A stretch of DNA of 64,000 nucleotides from Deltaproteobacteria bacterium (GCA_016214985.1 JACRMM010000014.1:287714-351713), one strand, 5' to 3'; positions 48,310 through 58,098 are shown, counted from the first letter of the stretch. The notes: generated by a model from the letters alone, not told the origin. Made by a program: numbers and translations.

Positions 48310-50339
48310 GGCACGACCCCCCGAAGCGTTCCCAACTTGCCCAGCCCCTTGATCTGCACGGCCACGAGGTAGCGTCGCTCGACTCGATCCTCGTCGGCCC
48401 GGTAGTTGCGAGAGAACGTCGTGAGCACCTCCCAACAGGGATGCGACAGGTGAATGCCAATCCCCTCCTCCAGCATCCTCTCCGCGCGCACGTCCCGGCG
48501 GTGACGGTACTGGAGGGACAGCGTCGGCGTAACGGCGAGCTCGACCCCGGCGTCGAGATACGCCGCCTGGTCGGCCAGATGGTGATAGCCGGCAAAGATT
48601 CGATCCCCCCGGGTGTCCTTGTCCTCTCCGGTGAGGGATCCGAGGACCCACGGGTCCCGAAGACGAGGATCGAACTCCCCCTCCGCGCGAAGTTTCATCT
48701 GCTCGCGGGGCGTCGCCAAGAACCGCACGGTCCAGGGCCCCCAGGCGTCGGCGAGACCATCGGGGCGCACGCGGTTCAGCCCGAGGCTTCGGCCGACGTC
48801 GACGGAGGCGAGCTCGGACAGGTCCGACCGCCGGAGCAGACGCGACTCGACCCGCAGACCGAGGTCCATGCGGGCGGCGAACACGTCGGCCGCGTCGAAC
48901 ACCGGCGGTGTCCCGCCCTGGCCCCGGTCGTCCCAGGCCAGGCTCACCGTGGGCTCCACCGTGTGGACCAGCGGACCGAAGTCCCGTGCGACCGTCGTCG
49001 TCGCGGTCGCCTGTGCTCGCGCCGCTCCGTGGGCGATGAGGTCCCCGTCCGTCTGGTAGAGCTGTTGCCGATACCCTCCCCTCAGCCCCAACCCGACACC
49101 GCCTGCGGATGCCTCCCAGGCGAGCCCCGGCCACACCTGAAGGCGCTCTCCGTCGGTCCCCGTCTTTCGGAAGAACCGCGTCAGCCGCACGGTGGGATCC
49201 CAAGCCAGGGCTCCGACGAACGGCGTCTCCCGGCCCTCGATCCCGACGGCCGGCAGCGTCTGGAGGACCTCGCCCTGCCGCTCTCGAAGCGCTTGGAAAT
49301 AGTCTGCGAAGCCGAACACGGTTCCCGCGTCGATGTCGCGTGTGCCCAGCAGATAGCTCTCGAGGCGCTCCTTGCCGCGGTCGTCGATCGTGTCGCCGAA
49401 GTCCTTCAGGTAGTTCGTGTCCCCCAGGTAATCCACGCGAAGCCGGAGGCGGTCGACGTCGTCGAAGCGGCTGTCGTGATCCATCTTCACGGTGTACCTC
49501 TCCGACCCGTCGCTCCGGTCGGAGAGGTGGCTCACCTCGGCCGTCCCCTCGTGCCCTTCGGCCAGCACGTAGCGGAGCTCGCCGACCTCGGTCCACCCCT
49601 TGCGGCTTCGGTACTCCAGCCGGGCGACGAGGTCGGCGCTGTCGGCGAACGCCCAGTAGTACCGGGTCACGAGGAGCGAGCCGTCCCGACTCGAGTAGCC
49701 GAGCTTGGGCAGCAGGAACCCCGACTGGCGCTGGCGCTTCACCGGGAAGAGGAGGTAGGGGGTGTAGACGACCGGTACCCCCTCCACCCAGAAGACCGCA
49801 TTGCGGCTGGTGAGGTACCCTTCCAACGCGACGTCCACGCGGGTGGCGTTGACCTTCCACGAGGGCCACGTTCCATCGCAGGCGGTAAAGCCGCCGTCCT
49901 CCACTCGGTACGTCTCCGATCCCGTCTTCTGGAGCCGTTTGCCCCAGACCCGGTATCCTTCGCGGGCGATCAGCAGGGACCCGTCGTCGACCGTCCCCTG
50001 CTCGGTCGCCACGTCGATCGTCAGGTGGCGGCAGGTGAGAACGTTCTTGTCGCGATCCTCCAGGGTCACGCGACCCTCGGCTTCGGCCAGGCCGGTCTGG
50101 TGGTCGTAGGAGACCTGGTCCGAGGTAAGCCGGTACCCGCGCCAGGTCAAGACGACGTCCCCGCGGGCGTCGACCCGCTGACCCTCCGCCGTGCTGGACG
50201 CGGAGAGCTCGCGGGCTTGGATCTCCACAGGACCCTGGGCCTCCGCTCCGAACCACCGCAGGTGCTCCTGGCCTCGGGCCGGGCCAGCGGCCACGGCACC
50301 GAGCAAGGCGAACGCGAGGAGCGCGCCGCGTGGAGTCAC
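48306..50339 (-). CDS. lptD: LPS assembly protein LptD
   Basis: 677 residues with an N-terminal signal peptide (ALLAFALLGAVAAGPARG), a periplasmic LptA-like beta-jellyroll (about 30-150, VDARGDVVLTWRGYRLTSDQ, EAEGRVTLEDRDKNVLTCR) and a C-terminal beta-barrel (LPKLGYSSRDG onwards, alternating strands to the end). It inserts lipopolysaccharide into the outer membrane outer leaflet. Few cysteines are seen (CRHLTI, FTACDGTW, HPCWEV), so the E. coli disulfide pattern may not hold. The GTG start overlaps the folC stop. Strong evidence for an outer membrane. Confidence 0.92.
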   Translation of the reverse strand: MTPRGALLAFALLGAVAAGPARGQEHLRWFGAEAQGPVEIQARELSASSTAEGQRVDARGDVVLTWRGYRLTSDQVSYDHQTGLAEAEGRVTLEDRDKNVLTCRHLTIDVATEQGTVDDGSLLIAREGYRVWGKRLQKTGSETYRVEDGGFTACDGTWPSWKVNATRVDVALEGYLTSRNAVFWVEGVPVVYTPYLLFPVKRQRQSGFLLPKLGYSSRDGSLLVTRYYWAFADSADLVARLEYRSRKGWTEVGELRYVLAEGHEGTAEVSHLSDRSDGSERYTVKMDHDSRFDDVDRLRLRVDYLGDTNYLKDFGDTIDDRGKERLESYLLGTRDIDAGTVFGFADYFQALRERQGEVLQTLPAVGIEGRETPFVGALAWDPTVRLTRFFRKTGTDGERLQVWPGLAWEASAGGVGLGLRGGYRQQLYQTDGDLIAHGAARAQATATTTVARDFGPLVHTVEPTVSLAWDDRGQGGTPPVFDAADVFAARMDLGLRVESRLLRRSDLSELASVDVGRSLGLNRVRPDGLADAWGPWTVRFLATPREQMKLRAEGEFDPRLRDPWVLGSLTGEDKDTRGDRIFAGYHHLADQAAYLDAGVELAVTPTLSLQYRHRRDVRAERMLEEGIGIHLSHPCWEVLTTFSRNYRADEDRVERRYLVAVQIKGLGKLGTLRGVVP

Positions 50340-51622
50340 GGCAGGCGGCCGAGCCGGCGTAGGTGGGAGCGTGCCTCGCCCACCGTCGTCAAGGATCCGG
50401 TCACGCACACGAGGTCTCCGGGCAACGCCTCGGCGAGCGCGGCGTCCAGGGCAGCCGGGATGGAAGGATGGACCCGGGTCGACGAGGCGCCGACCTCCCG
50501 CCCCAGGGCCTCCAGCGCGCCGGGATCGAGGGCACGCCCGGACCCGGACCGCGTGAAGAGCGCCACCTGGGCCAGCGGGAGCAGGTCGGCGAGGATGGAA
50601 CGAGCGTCCTTGTCGCCCAACACGCCGAGCACGAGCAGGAGCCGTTCGTGAGGGACGTCGTGAGCCAGTGCCGCGGCCAGAACCCGGGAGGCGTGGGGGT
50701 TGTGGGCACCGTCGAGGAGCACCGCCGGCACCCCGGGCACCAGTTCCAGCCGCCCCGGCCAACGCGCCGCCTCGAACGCTCGCCGCAGCGCTGCTTCGGG
50801 GATCGCGATGCCGCGCCCCTCGAGCTCCTCGAGCAGCCCCGCGGCCACGGCGAGGTTGAGCCCCTGGTGGGACCCCAGAAGGCCGAGGCGCAGCCCGTCG
50901 AGCCGCCAGCGACGGCCCCGAAACGACCACGCACCGGCGGCGTCCCGCGTGACGGAGAGGTCGCGGCCCACCGCAAGGACCGGCGCTCCCCGGCGCCGCG
51001 CCTCGGCCTCGAGGGCGTCTAGGGCTTCTCCTTCGGCTGCGGTCACCAGGGGGATCCCCGGCTTGGCGATCCCGGCCTTCTCCCGGGCGATGTCCGCCAC
51101 GGTGGACCCCAGATGCTCCGCGTGCTCGACCCCCACGTTCGTCACGGCCGCGGCCCAGGGCACGATGACGTTCGTCGAGTCGAGCCGCCCCCCGAGCCCC
51201 ACTTCGATCACCGCAGCGTCAACCTTCTCGCGCGCGAAGTGGAGAAACGCCATGGCCGTGATGACCTCGAACTGGGTCATGCCCGAGAGCTCCGGGGCCC
51301 CCCCCCGCACCGCCAACACCTCCTCCAGGAGCCCGGGTACGGCCTCGTCGGGCAGGCACTCCCCGTCGATGCGGATCCGCTCCCCGAACGCCTCCAGGGG
51401 AGGCGAGGTGTACAGCCCGGTCCGAAGGCCGCTCTCGGAGAGCGTCGCCGCCGTTAGAAGGCACGTGGAGCCCTTGCCGTTCGTGCCGCCGACGTGGACC
51501 GTCGGGCAGGCGTCCTGGGGCCGGCCCAGGAGGTCCAGGCACCGGCTGATGCGCTCCAGTCCCAGGTTGATGCCGAACTTGTCGAGGGCCTCGATGGCTC
51601 GTAGCGCTTCGTGCGCCGTCAT
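50336..51622 (-). CDS. folC: Folylpolyglutamate/dihydrofolate synthase
   Basis: 428 residues: the ATP site TVHVGGTNGKGSTCLLTAA (about 42-60), TSPPLEAFGERIRIDGE, MTQFEVITAMAFLHFA, EVGLGGRLDSTNVI, GVEHAEHLGSTVADIAREKAG and DGAHNPHASRVLAAAL. It adds glutamate to folates in the cytoplasm. ATG 51622 is chosen over an in-frame start 21 codons earlier that lacks conserved sequence. It is divergent from fusA and is the first gene of a five-gene operon. Confidence 0.95.
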   Translation of the reverse strand: MTAHEALRAIEALDKFGINLGLERISRCLDLLGRPQDACPTVHVGGTNGKGSTCLLTAATLSESGLRTGLYTSPPLEAFGERIRIDGECLPDEAVPGLLEEVLAVRGGAPELSGMTQFEVITAMAFLHFAREKVDAAVIEVGLGGRLDSTNVIVPWAAAVTNVGVEHAEHLGSTVADIAREKAGIAKPGIPLVTAAEGEALDALEAEARRRGAPVLAVGRDLSVTRDAAGAWSFRGRRWRLDGLRLGLLGSHQGLNLAVAAGLLEELEGRGIAIPEAALRRAFEAARWPGRLELVPGVPAVLLDGAHNPHASRVLAAALAHDVPHERLLLVLGVLGDKDARSILADLLPLAQVALFTRSGSGRALDPGALEALGREVGASSTRVHPSIPAALDAALAEALPGDLVCVTGSLTTVGEARSHLRRLGRLP

Positions 51623-51784
51623 GATGTCCTGCTCGCCCGCCGCATCTTCACGCCGTTCCTCCCTGGTGCGCTTGCGCCGTCGCACTCGCCCTTAGGTACC
51701 AGACTTGCCGGAAGGGTGTCCAGGCTCATGGGCGCCGTTGCTGCCCGGGGCGGCGCCTGAGGAACGCGCGGTGATTGTTTTCTC

Positions 51785-51814
51785 TTGACCTTCGCCACTC
51801 AAGCTCGGTATAAA
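51785..51814 (+). promoter_or_regulatory. Strong sigma-70 promoter of fusA
   Basis: TTGACC (51785-51790), 18-nt spacer, TATAAA (51809-51814), giving a leader of about 110 nt before the fusA start. It is close to consensus at both boxes. Confidence 0.75.
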
Positions 51815-51932
51815 GGCGGACTTCCTTTTCGCCGGGGCAGCCGGGCGTTCGCCTTATCGGGGGGCGGACGAGGGTTCGACGACCGCGTCGGCGAGCGGGA
51901 AGACCATTCCAGACCACAGCAGAGGAAGGGCC

Positions 51933-54023
51933 ATGAACAACGACGTCACCCTCACCCGCAACATCGGCATCTCCGCCCACATCGACTCGGGGAAGACGAC
52001 GCTCACCGAGCGCATCCTCTTCTACACCCAGAGGATCCACGCGATCCATGAAGTGAAGGGCAAGGACGGTGCGGGCGCCACGATGGACTTCATGGAGCTC
52101 GAAAAGGAACGCGGGATCACGATCCAGTCCGCGGCGACGCATTGCGAGTGGTCGAACCACTTCATCAACGTCATCGACACGCCCGGCCACGTGGACTTCA
52201 CGATCGAGGTGGAGCGCAGCCTGCGCGTGCTCGACGGCGCGATCCTGGTGCTCTGCGCGGTCGGTGGAGTCCAGTCCCAGTCGATCACGGTCGACCGCCA
52301 GATGAACCGCTACAAGGTTCCGCGCATCGCGTTCATCAACAAGTGCGATCGGATGGGCGCGAACCCCTACCGCGTCGCCCAGCAGCTGCGCGAGAAGCTC
52401 AACCACAACGCCGTGCTGGTCGAGATCCCGATCGGCCTGGAGGCCGACATCGAGGGCGTGGTCGACCTCGTCAAGATGCGAGCCGTCTACTTCGACGGCG
52501 ACAACGGCGAGACGGTCCGGTACGAGGAGATCCCCGCCCACCTGGCCGACGAGGCGAAGGCGAAGCGCGAGGAGCTCCTGGACGCGGTGAGCATGTTCTC
52601 CGACGAGCTCATGGAGGCGTTGCTGGAAGACCGGCCCACCGAGGAGATGATCCACGAGGCCATTCGCAAGGGCACGCTCTCCCGCGGTCTCACCCCCGTG
52701 TTCATCGGCTCCGCCTACAAGAACAAAGGGGTCCAGCTGCTGCTCGACGGCGTGGTGCGCTACCTGCCCAACCCGGCCGAGGTCGAAAACGTGGCGCTCG
52801 ACGTGGACCACAGCGAGGCCGTGATTCCGCTCGACGTGGACGAGACCAAGGCGGTCGTGGCGCTCGCCTTCAAGCTCGAAGACGGCCGCTACGGCCAGCT
52901 CACGTACGTGCGTGTCTACCAGGGGAAGCTCGCGAAGGCCGAGACCCTCGTCAACGCCCGAACCGGCAAGAAGTTCAAGGTCGGCCGCCTGTGCCGGATG
53001 CACGCCGACCAGATGGAGGAGATCAGCGAGTCGAACCCGGGCGACATCGTCGCCATGTTCGGCATCGACTGCGCCTCGGGCGACACCTTCTGTGGCGACG
53101 GCGTGCGGTACACCATGAGCTCCATGCACGTGCCGGAGCCGGTGATCAGCCTGTCGATCACCCCGAAGGACAACAAGGCCCAGATCAACATGAGCAAGGC
53201 CTTGAACCGGTTCACGAAGGAGGACCCGACCTTCCGGTCCTTCATCGACCCGGAGAGTGGCGAGACAATCATCCAGGGCATGGGCGAGCTCCACCTCGAC
53301 GTCTACGTGGAGCGGATGAAGCGGGAGTACGCCGCCGAGGTGGTCACCGGTCAGCCCCAGGTGGCCTACCGGGAAGCCGTCTCCCAGCGCGCCGAGTTCA
53401 ACTACACGCATCGCAAGCAGACCGGCGGCTCCGGTCAGTACGGCAAGGTGGCCGGCTTCATGGAGCCCCTCGAGGAGGGGGAGTACGAGTTCGTCGACGA
53501 CATCACGGGCGGTGTGATCCCCCGAGAGTTCATCCCGTCGTGCGACAAGGGCTTCCGCGCCTGCCTGAAGAAGGGGTCCATGATCGGGGCACCCATCACG
53601 GGCGTTCGCATGACGATCAACGACGGCTCGTCCCACGCGGTCGACTCCTCGGACATGGCCTTCCAGCAGGCCGCCATCGGCGCTTTCCGGGAGGCCTTCG
53701 CCAAGGCGAAGCCCATCATCTTGGAGCCCATCATGAAGGTGGTCGTCGAGACCCCCTCCGAGTTCCAGGGCCAGGTGCTCGCGACCTTGAACCAGCGCCG
53801 CGGCATCATCGTAGGAACCAATGAAGACGGCCTCTACTCCGCGGTAGAGGCGGAAGTGCCGTTGTCGGAGATGTTCGGCTACTCGACGGCGCTTCGGTCC
53901 TGCACCCAGGGCAAGGCGGAGTTCACGATGGAGTTCTCCAAGTACCGGCAGGTGCCGGCGAGCATCTCCGAGGAGCTCAAGAAGAAGTATCAGGAAGAAC
54001 TGAAGAAGCAGTCGGCGGCGTGA
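51933..54023 (+). CDS. fusA: Elongation factor G (EF-G1/mitochondrial-like type)
   Basis: 696-residue translational GTPase promoting ribosomal translocation. G1 [18 protein letters not shown] (SGKTT rather than the AGKTT of typical bacterial EF-G), the switch [11 protein letters not shown]3 [19 protein letters not shown]4 [10 protein letters not shown]; domains II-V follow with the GTPase-associated [15 protein letters not shown] and the C-terminal [20 protein letters not shown]. The [20 protein letters not shown] stretch matches mitochondrial EF-G1-like proteins of spirochaetes, planctomycetes and deltaproteobacteria. The start has GAAGGGCC upstream. A second EF-G for ribosome recycling would be expected elsewhere in the genome. 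Confidence 0.96.
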   Translation: MNNDVTLTRNIGISAHIDSGKTTLTERILFYTQRIHAIHEVKGKDGAGATMDFMELEKERGITIQSAATHCEWSNHFINVIDTPGHVDFTIEVERSLRVLDGAILVLCAVGGVQSQSITVDRQMNRYKVPRIAFINKCDRMGANPYRVAQQLREKLNHNAVLVEIPIGLEADIEGVVDLVKMRAVYFDGDNGETVRYEEIPAHLADEAKAKREELLDAVSMFSDELMEALLEDRPTEEMIHEAIRKGTLSRGLTPVFIGSAYKNKGVQLLLDGVVRYLPNPAEVENVALDVDHSEAVIPLDVDETKAVVALAFKLEDGRYGQLTYVRVYQGKLAKAETLVNARTGKKFKVGRLCRMHADQMEEISESNPGDIVAMFGIDCASGDTFCGDGVRYTMSSMHVPEPVISLSITPKDNKAQINMSKALNRFTKEDPTFRSFIDPESGETIIQGMGELHLDVYVERMKREYAAEVVTGQPQVAYREAVSQRAEFNYTHRKQTGGSGQYGKVAGFMEPLEEGEYEFVDDITGGVIPREFIPSCDKGFRACLKKGSMIGAPITGVRMTINDGSSHAVDSSDMAFQQAAIGAFREAFAKAKPIILEPIMKVVVETPSEFQGQVLATLNQRRGIIVGTNEDGLYSAVEAEVPLSEMFGYSTALRSCTQGKAEFTMEFSKYRQVPASISEELKKKYQEELKKQSAA

Positions 54024-54081
54024 TGTGCCCCGGGAGACTGCGGTGCATCAACTCATCCGCCTTTGCGACAGGAGCCTAGCG

Positions 54082-54771
54082 ATGCTCAAGACCGAGATGG
54101 TGGCGAAGAACCCCCTGCGAGCCCTCGACCAGAGCCGCGAAGGCGGGCTCGCACCGGGGCAGATGGGGCTCGTGGCCGCGCACGCGGGAACGGGAAAGAC
54201 GGCCTTCCTGATCCAGGTGGCTCTCGACAACCTGTTCCGAGGCAACCCGGTGGTCCACGTGAGCGTGGGAGAGACCGTGAGCCACGTCAAGGCGTGGTAC
54301 GAGGAGATCTTTCGCGACCTGGCCCAGGGCTACGATCTCGAAAAGGCCAGAGAGGTCTGGGAGGAGGCGGAGCGCAATCGCCTCATCCTCACCTTCCGAG
54401 TCCAGGCCTTCAGCGTCGAGAAGCTCGAAGAACGCCTCGGGGACCTGGTGGAGCAGGGCATCTTTCACCCGCGCATGATCCTCGTGGACGGGCTCGACCT
54501 CTCCAACGACCTGAGCCCCACCCTGCTCTCCCTGTCTTCCTTCGCGCGCGACAAGGGGCTCAAGATCTGGGTGGCCGGCCGCAGTCACCGCGCCAGCGGG
54601 CAGCTGGCCGACGTGGTGAGGCCCCTGTCGGACGTCTTCCAGGTCGTCGTCGGGCTGGAGCCGAAGGCGGACACCACCGCGCTCAGGATCTTCAAGAACC
54701 CCTCGGGCGTCGAAGGTGGCACGGCGATCGCCCTGGATCCCCACACGCTTCTGCTGGTGTCGGGAAGCTAA
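54082..54771 (+). CDS. RecA-superfamily NTPase of unknown function
   Basis: 229 residues. Walker A is AAHAGTGKTAFLIQVAL (about 32-48), Walker B ILVDGLDLSNDLSP (about 135), and the strand KIWVAGRSHRAS follows; the fold resembles KaiC/RecA-like proteins. There is no DNA-binding domain. A start at ATG 54082 has AGGAGCC at a good distance; two earlier in-frame starts are possible. It follows fusA by 58 nt and is probably co-transcribed, so a role connected with translation or its stress is possible, but that is only context. Confidence 0.82.
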   Translation: MLKTEMVAKNPLRALDQSREGGLAPGQMGLVAAHAGTGKTAFLIQVALDNLFRGNPVVHVSVGETVSHVKAWYEEIFRDLAQGYDLEKAREVWEEAERNRLILTFRVQAFSVEKLEERLGDLVEQGIFHPRMILVDGLDLSNDLSPTLLSLSSFARDKGLKIWVAGRSHRASGQLADVVRPLSDVFQVVVGLEPKADTTALRIFKNPSGVEGGTAIALDPHTLLLVSGS

Positions 54772-54785
54772 AGAGCGCGTGCCGA

Positions 54786-54837
54786 GTGCCACGCTCCGGG
54801 TTCCGCGTAGGAAGACTCGGCGCGCGGAACGTGGCAC
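54786..54837. repeat. Large imperfect palindrome
   Basis: Outer arms GTGCCACG (54786-54793) and CGTGGCAC (54830-54837) plus inner arms TTCCGCG (54801-54807) and CGCGGAA (54823-54829). It could fold as a 15-bp stem with a one-sided 7-nt bulge; a REP-like element between convergent genes. Confidence 0.6.
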
Positions 54838-54863
54838 GTCGCACCCGAAGTTCGCCCCGAAGA

Positions 54864-54910
54864 GGGGTCCTGGCGGAGTTCTCTGCCTCCCAGGGGCCCC
54901 TTCTTTATTG
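54864..54910 (+). terminator. Terminator after fusA-NTPase unit
   Basis: GGGGTCCTGG (54864-54873) can pair with CCAGGGGCCCC (54890-54900) with one bulged base, followed by TTCTTTATTG. It is a good Rho-independent terminator on the plus strand. Confidence 0.75.
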
Positions 54911-54940
54911 TTCGTAATCGGGCGTATTGCTCTGTGCTCG

Positions 54941-55528
54941 TCAGTCTTTGGCCTTGGCCCAACGGTACACTCGCATGGGGGGGAGGTTCCGAAGTTCCAG
55001 TTCCACGCGCTCCGCTCCGAGGACGGGCCGGCACAGCTCGGCCACGCGTCCGCTCAATTGATACGCCACGAAGCAGCCTCCGGGTGCGAGGACGGCCGAG
55101 ACCTCCCGGACGATCTGCGATCCCGAGGCGGCGCTCATGGTGGAGAACGGGATGCCGGAGACCACGGCGTCCGGGGCGTCCAGGCCATACCGGGAGAGGG
55201 TCTCCCGAAGGCTCAGGGCTCCCCCGAGGTGTACGATCAGCCGCTCGTCGTCGATTCCGCTCACCAGGGCGTGCAGGCGGGGATTCAGCTCGATGCACAG
55301 CACCCGCGACCGGGGCGAGGCTTCGCGGAGCAACGCCCGCGTAGTTCCACCGCACCCCGGCCCGAGCTCGACGATGGTCCGGGCGGATCGGATCCGGGCG
55401 GCTTCGACGACCCGCCGCTCCAGAAAGTGCGAGCTCGGGATCACCGACCCGATCTGGAGCGGGTGCTTCACAAACTCCCGGAAGAAGGTCCATCGGCCGT
55501 CGCCGTTGGCACCATTCGCCTTTTGCAT
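54941..55528 (-). CDS. PmtA-like phospholipid N-methyltransferase
   Basis: 195 residues. The N-terminal FFREFVKHPLQIGSVIPSS is typical of PmtA-like class I methyltransferases; motif I is IVELGPGCGGTTRALL, then LCIELNPRLHALV and VSGIPFSTM. These enzymes methylate phosphatidylethanolamine toward phosphatidylcholine, or other lipids. I chose ATG 55528 with GGGGGAGG upstream; an in-frame GTG two codons earlier overlaps the site. It is divergent from a CDP-alcohol phosphatidyltransferase gene, which supports a lipid role. Confidence 0.8.
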   Translation of the reverse strand: MQKANGANGDGRWTFFREFVKHPLQIGSVIPSSHFLERRVVEAARIRSARTIVELGPGCGGTTRALLREASPRSRVLCIELNPRLHALVSGIDDERLIVHLGGALSLRETLSRYGLDAPDAVVSGIPFSTMSAASGSQIVREVSAVLAPGGCFVAYQLSGRVAELCRPVLGAERVELELRNLPPMRVYRWAKAKD

Positions 55529-55789
55529 CGTCACCTCCCCCTTTCGGGTACCCGGAACACGCGCCTCGAACCCTTGGCCGTCCCCTTCCCACCGGTGCGC
55601 GTGTCAAGGTAGCCCAACACCCCCGGTCGCGGCAAGCGACGTTACGCAACCGGCCGTCGCCGGATCCCGGACGCGCGGTGTCCCGACGACGATCCTTGAC
55701 GGGCGGGTTCCTCGTCCTACCCTGCCGAATCCAGCGAAGAGCGCTCCGTCCCGGGGCGGTAAACCAGTGCTGAGAAGAGGAAGTCCCTG

Positions 55790-56410
55790 ATGCTCGCAAG
55801 AACGGACGCCGCGCGGGCCTCCCGTACCCTGCTGGAGAAGACCTTCGTGCGGCGCCTGTACCTCCGAGGCGTCCGGGCCGATCATCTGACCGCCGCGGGC
55901 TTGGGGCTCGCCCTCCTCTGCGGAGCGCTCGCTCCGGCGTGGCCGCTCGCGGCCGGGGTCGCGCTTCTCGGCGCCGGAGCCCTCGACATGCTCGATGGGG
56001 CCCTGGCCCGCTCCACCGGCGAGGCCTCTCCGGCCGGCGCCCTCCTCGACGCCGCCGCCGACCGCTACGGTGAATTCGCCGTGCTCTTCGGCGCCTGGGG
56101 CCGCCTCGCGCTCCTGGGGCTCGGCGCCTGGGGAGCGGCGCTCGCCCTGCTCGCCCTCCAGGGCTCGTGGGTAGTGAAGGAAACTCGAGCCCGGACCGGA
56201 TTCTCCGGTCATCCCTGGAGCACGACGCTCTTCGAGCGGTCCGATCGGCTGCTCGTCCTGGCGCTCGCGCTCTTTGCAAGTTTCTGGGAGACCGCGCTGG
56301 GCCTCGGCCGAGGGGGCGCCGTGGCTGCAGGACTCGCCGTGCTCGCCGTTGGCACCAACGTCTCCGCGCTGGTCGGGATCCTTCGGGCCCCGCGCCGGGC
56401 GACCCGCTGA
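55790..56410 (+). CDS. CDP-alcohol phosphatidyltransferase
   Basis: 206 residues with about five membrane helices. The full family motif is present: Asp66, Asp69-Gly70, Ala73-Arg74, Gly83, Asp87 and Asp91 (DMLDGALARSTGEASPAG, then ALLDAAADR), so catalysis is expected. It transfers a phosphatidyl group from CDP-diacylglycerol to an alcohol such as glycerol-3-phosphate, inositol or choline; which one is unclear. The ATG has GAGGAAG nearby. The gap with the PmtA-like gene (55529-55789) seems to hold only promoter sequence. Confidence 0.9.
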   Translation: MLARTDAARASRTLLEKTFVRRLYLRGVRADHLTAAGLGLALLCGALAPAWPLAAGVALLGAGALDMLDGALARSTGEASPAGALLDAAADRYGEFAVLFGAWGRLALLGLGAWGAALALLALQGSWVVKETRARTGFSGHPWSTTLFERSDRLLVLALALFASFWETALGLGRGGAVAAGLAVLAVGTNVSALVGILRAPRRATR

Positions 56411-56514
56411 GGCAGCGATGCCGCGCCCGGCGCTCCTCCGGGTCGCCGCGTGCGGCGCTGCCGCTCGACGCGGCCCTCGCTCGCAACCGAGGAGAATCGT
56501 CGCTCGCCAGCGCA

Positions 56515-57924
56515 CTATTCTCGAGAAGCGGCCGCGGAGCGAACGGCCTCGACGAGCCGACGCACATCGCCCAGATCCGTCTCCGGGTGCATGAAGACGA
56601 TCCGTAGAAAGCGGGCGCCCTTCAGCACGGCCGAGGAGACGTAGAACTCCCCCTCCGCGATCAGGCGATCCCGCGCAGCCAGCTGCGCCTCGTCGCTCCG
56701 GCCCCGAAGCCGAAAACAGAGGATGTTGGACTGGGGTCTCACGGCGCACTCGAAATCACCCAAATCCGACACATACTCGTAGGCCTGCGACGCCAGAGCG
56801 AAGCGGCCGTCGATGTACGCGGCCAGCCCCCTCTCCCCCAGGTCGGCCACCACCGCGTAGAGCCGCAGGCCTAGGGCCGCCTTGGTGCACTCCACGGTCC
56901 GGTGGATGAAATCGAAGCCGGGCTGCACCTTGGCGTGGAACAGGTAGCTCGCCTCCTCCCGAAACGCTCCGTCCAGGGTGCGCTCGTCGCGCACGAGCAC
57001 GGCCGCGCAAAGGACCGGCGCCCGCAAGAGCTTGTGGGCGTCCCAGACCAGCGAGTCGGCCCGCGCCACGCCGTCCAGAAGGTGGCGGTGGCGCTCGGAG
57101 AGGAGGGCGCTGGCCCCGTGGGCGCCGTCCGCGTGAAACCAGATCCCCTCCTCCTGGCAGAAGTGCCCGATCTCCCGAAGGGGATCGTAGAGGCCGGCCC
57201 CCGTGCTCCCGGCGTTCGCCACCAGGGCCATGACTCGCTTCCCCGACGCTCGGACCGCCGCCAAGGTCGCCGGCAATCGGTCCGGGAGCACCCTTCCGTC
57301 GCCGTCGACCTCCAAGGGGCGAACCGCCCGCTGGCCGATCCCCAGGATCCCGGCGGCCCGGGCGATCGAGTAGTGGCTCTGGGGGGGAGCGAGCAGCACG
57401 AGATCGCTGGGTGTCCCCTGCTCCCAGGCCTCCGGCGCCACGCGGTTGCGGGCGGCGAGAAGGGCCGTCAGGTTGGCGAGGGATCCCCCGTGGGTCAACA
57501 CTCCGCCCGCTCGCGGCATCCCCGGAACGCCCGCGCCGCTCCATCCGACCTTGTCCAGCAGCCACCCGAGGACGAAGTGCTCGATGCTTGCCGCTCCAGG
57601 CCCCATCTCATAGATCGCCATGGGGTTGTTGGTGAGCGCGTCGATCAGGGCGGCCAGAGCGCCGGTGTATGGGGGCACGGCGACCTGGTGGGCCAGGTAG
57701 CCCGGATGCTGAAGCCGCGTCGTGTGCGCCAGGTATCGCTCCACGAACTCCGCCAGGCGCGGCCCCGTCAATCCGCCCTCCCGCACGGGTCCCACCAGGT
57801 CCAGCTCCCGGATCACGTCCTCCATCGACGCCTGCCGAAGGACCGGCCCTCTTCGCGCCCGGCACTCCTCCAGATACCGGGCCAGGGCAGCGACGACGAC
57901 GGCCGCGTCTTCGGAAAAGCCCAT
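56515..57924 (-). CDS. PLP-dependent group II decarboxylase family enzyme
   Basis: 469 residues of the aromatic/glutamate/diaminobutyrate-type decarboxylase family. Marks: GPGAASIEHFVLGWLLDKVG, GVLTHGGSLANLTALLAAR, SQSHYS-type PPQSHYSIARAAGILG, VANAGSTGAGLYDPL, WFHADGAHGAS and the PLP lysine in SLVWDAHKLLRAP (about 303-315). The substrate (aspartate, tyrosine, diaminobutyrate or other) cannot be inferred. I chose ATG 57924 with GGAGG seven bases away. It is divergent from cydAB. Confidence 0.88.
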   Translation of the reverse strand: MGFSEDAAVVVAALARYLEECRARRGPVLRQASMEDVIRELDLVGPVREGGLTGPRLAEFVERYLAHTTRLQHPGYLAHQVAVPPYTGALAALIDALTNNPMAIYEMGPGAASIEHFVLGWLLDKVGWSGAGVPGMPRAGGVLTHGGSLANLTALLAARNRVAPEAWEQGTPSDLVLLAPPQSHYSIARAAGILGIGQRAVRPLEVDGDGRVLPDRLPATLAAVRASGKRVMALVANAGSTGAGLYDPLREIGHFCQEEGIWFHADGAHGASALLSERHRHLLDGVARADSLVWDAHKLLRAPVLCAAVLVRDERTLDGAFREEASYLFHAKVQPGFDFIHRTVECTKAALGLRLYAVVADLGERGLAAYIDGRFALASQAYEYVSDLGDFECAVRPQSNILCFRLRGRSDEAQLAARDRLIAEGEFYVSSAVLKGARFLRIVFMHPETDLGDVRRLVEAVRSAAASRE

Positions 57925-58069
57925 CACTTGTCCTCCGTCGGCTTAGGTCCCGGGGGAGCCCGCAACGTCGCACCACCGATTCGTGCGCAGGTTTCGTACT
58001 CGATGGGAGGATACCATCGCCGAGCCGACTTCAGGGAGAAGGACCGAGGTCACGGCGTCCGCCCCCGGC

Positions 58070-58098
58070 TTTACCACCCTGCCGATCCCGACTATGAT
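58070..58098 (+). promoter_or_regulatory. Promoter 1 of cydAB
   Basis: TTTACC (58070-58075), 17-nt spacer and TATGAT (58093-58098). It gives a leader of about 205 nt before cydA. Confidence 0.6.

Noticed and set aside
48309..50256. N-terminal extension of the amidase gene
   Set aside because: The frame is open through lptD but has no conserved sequence; the signal peptide begins at GTG 48309.
51726..53636. Antisense frame opposite fusA
   Set aside because: Composition is His/Val/Asp-rich as expected for a complement of EF-G codons, with no recognisable family and no ribosome binding site.
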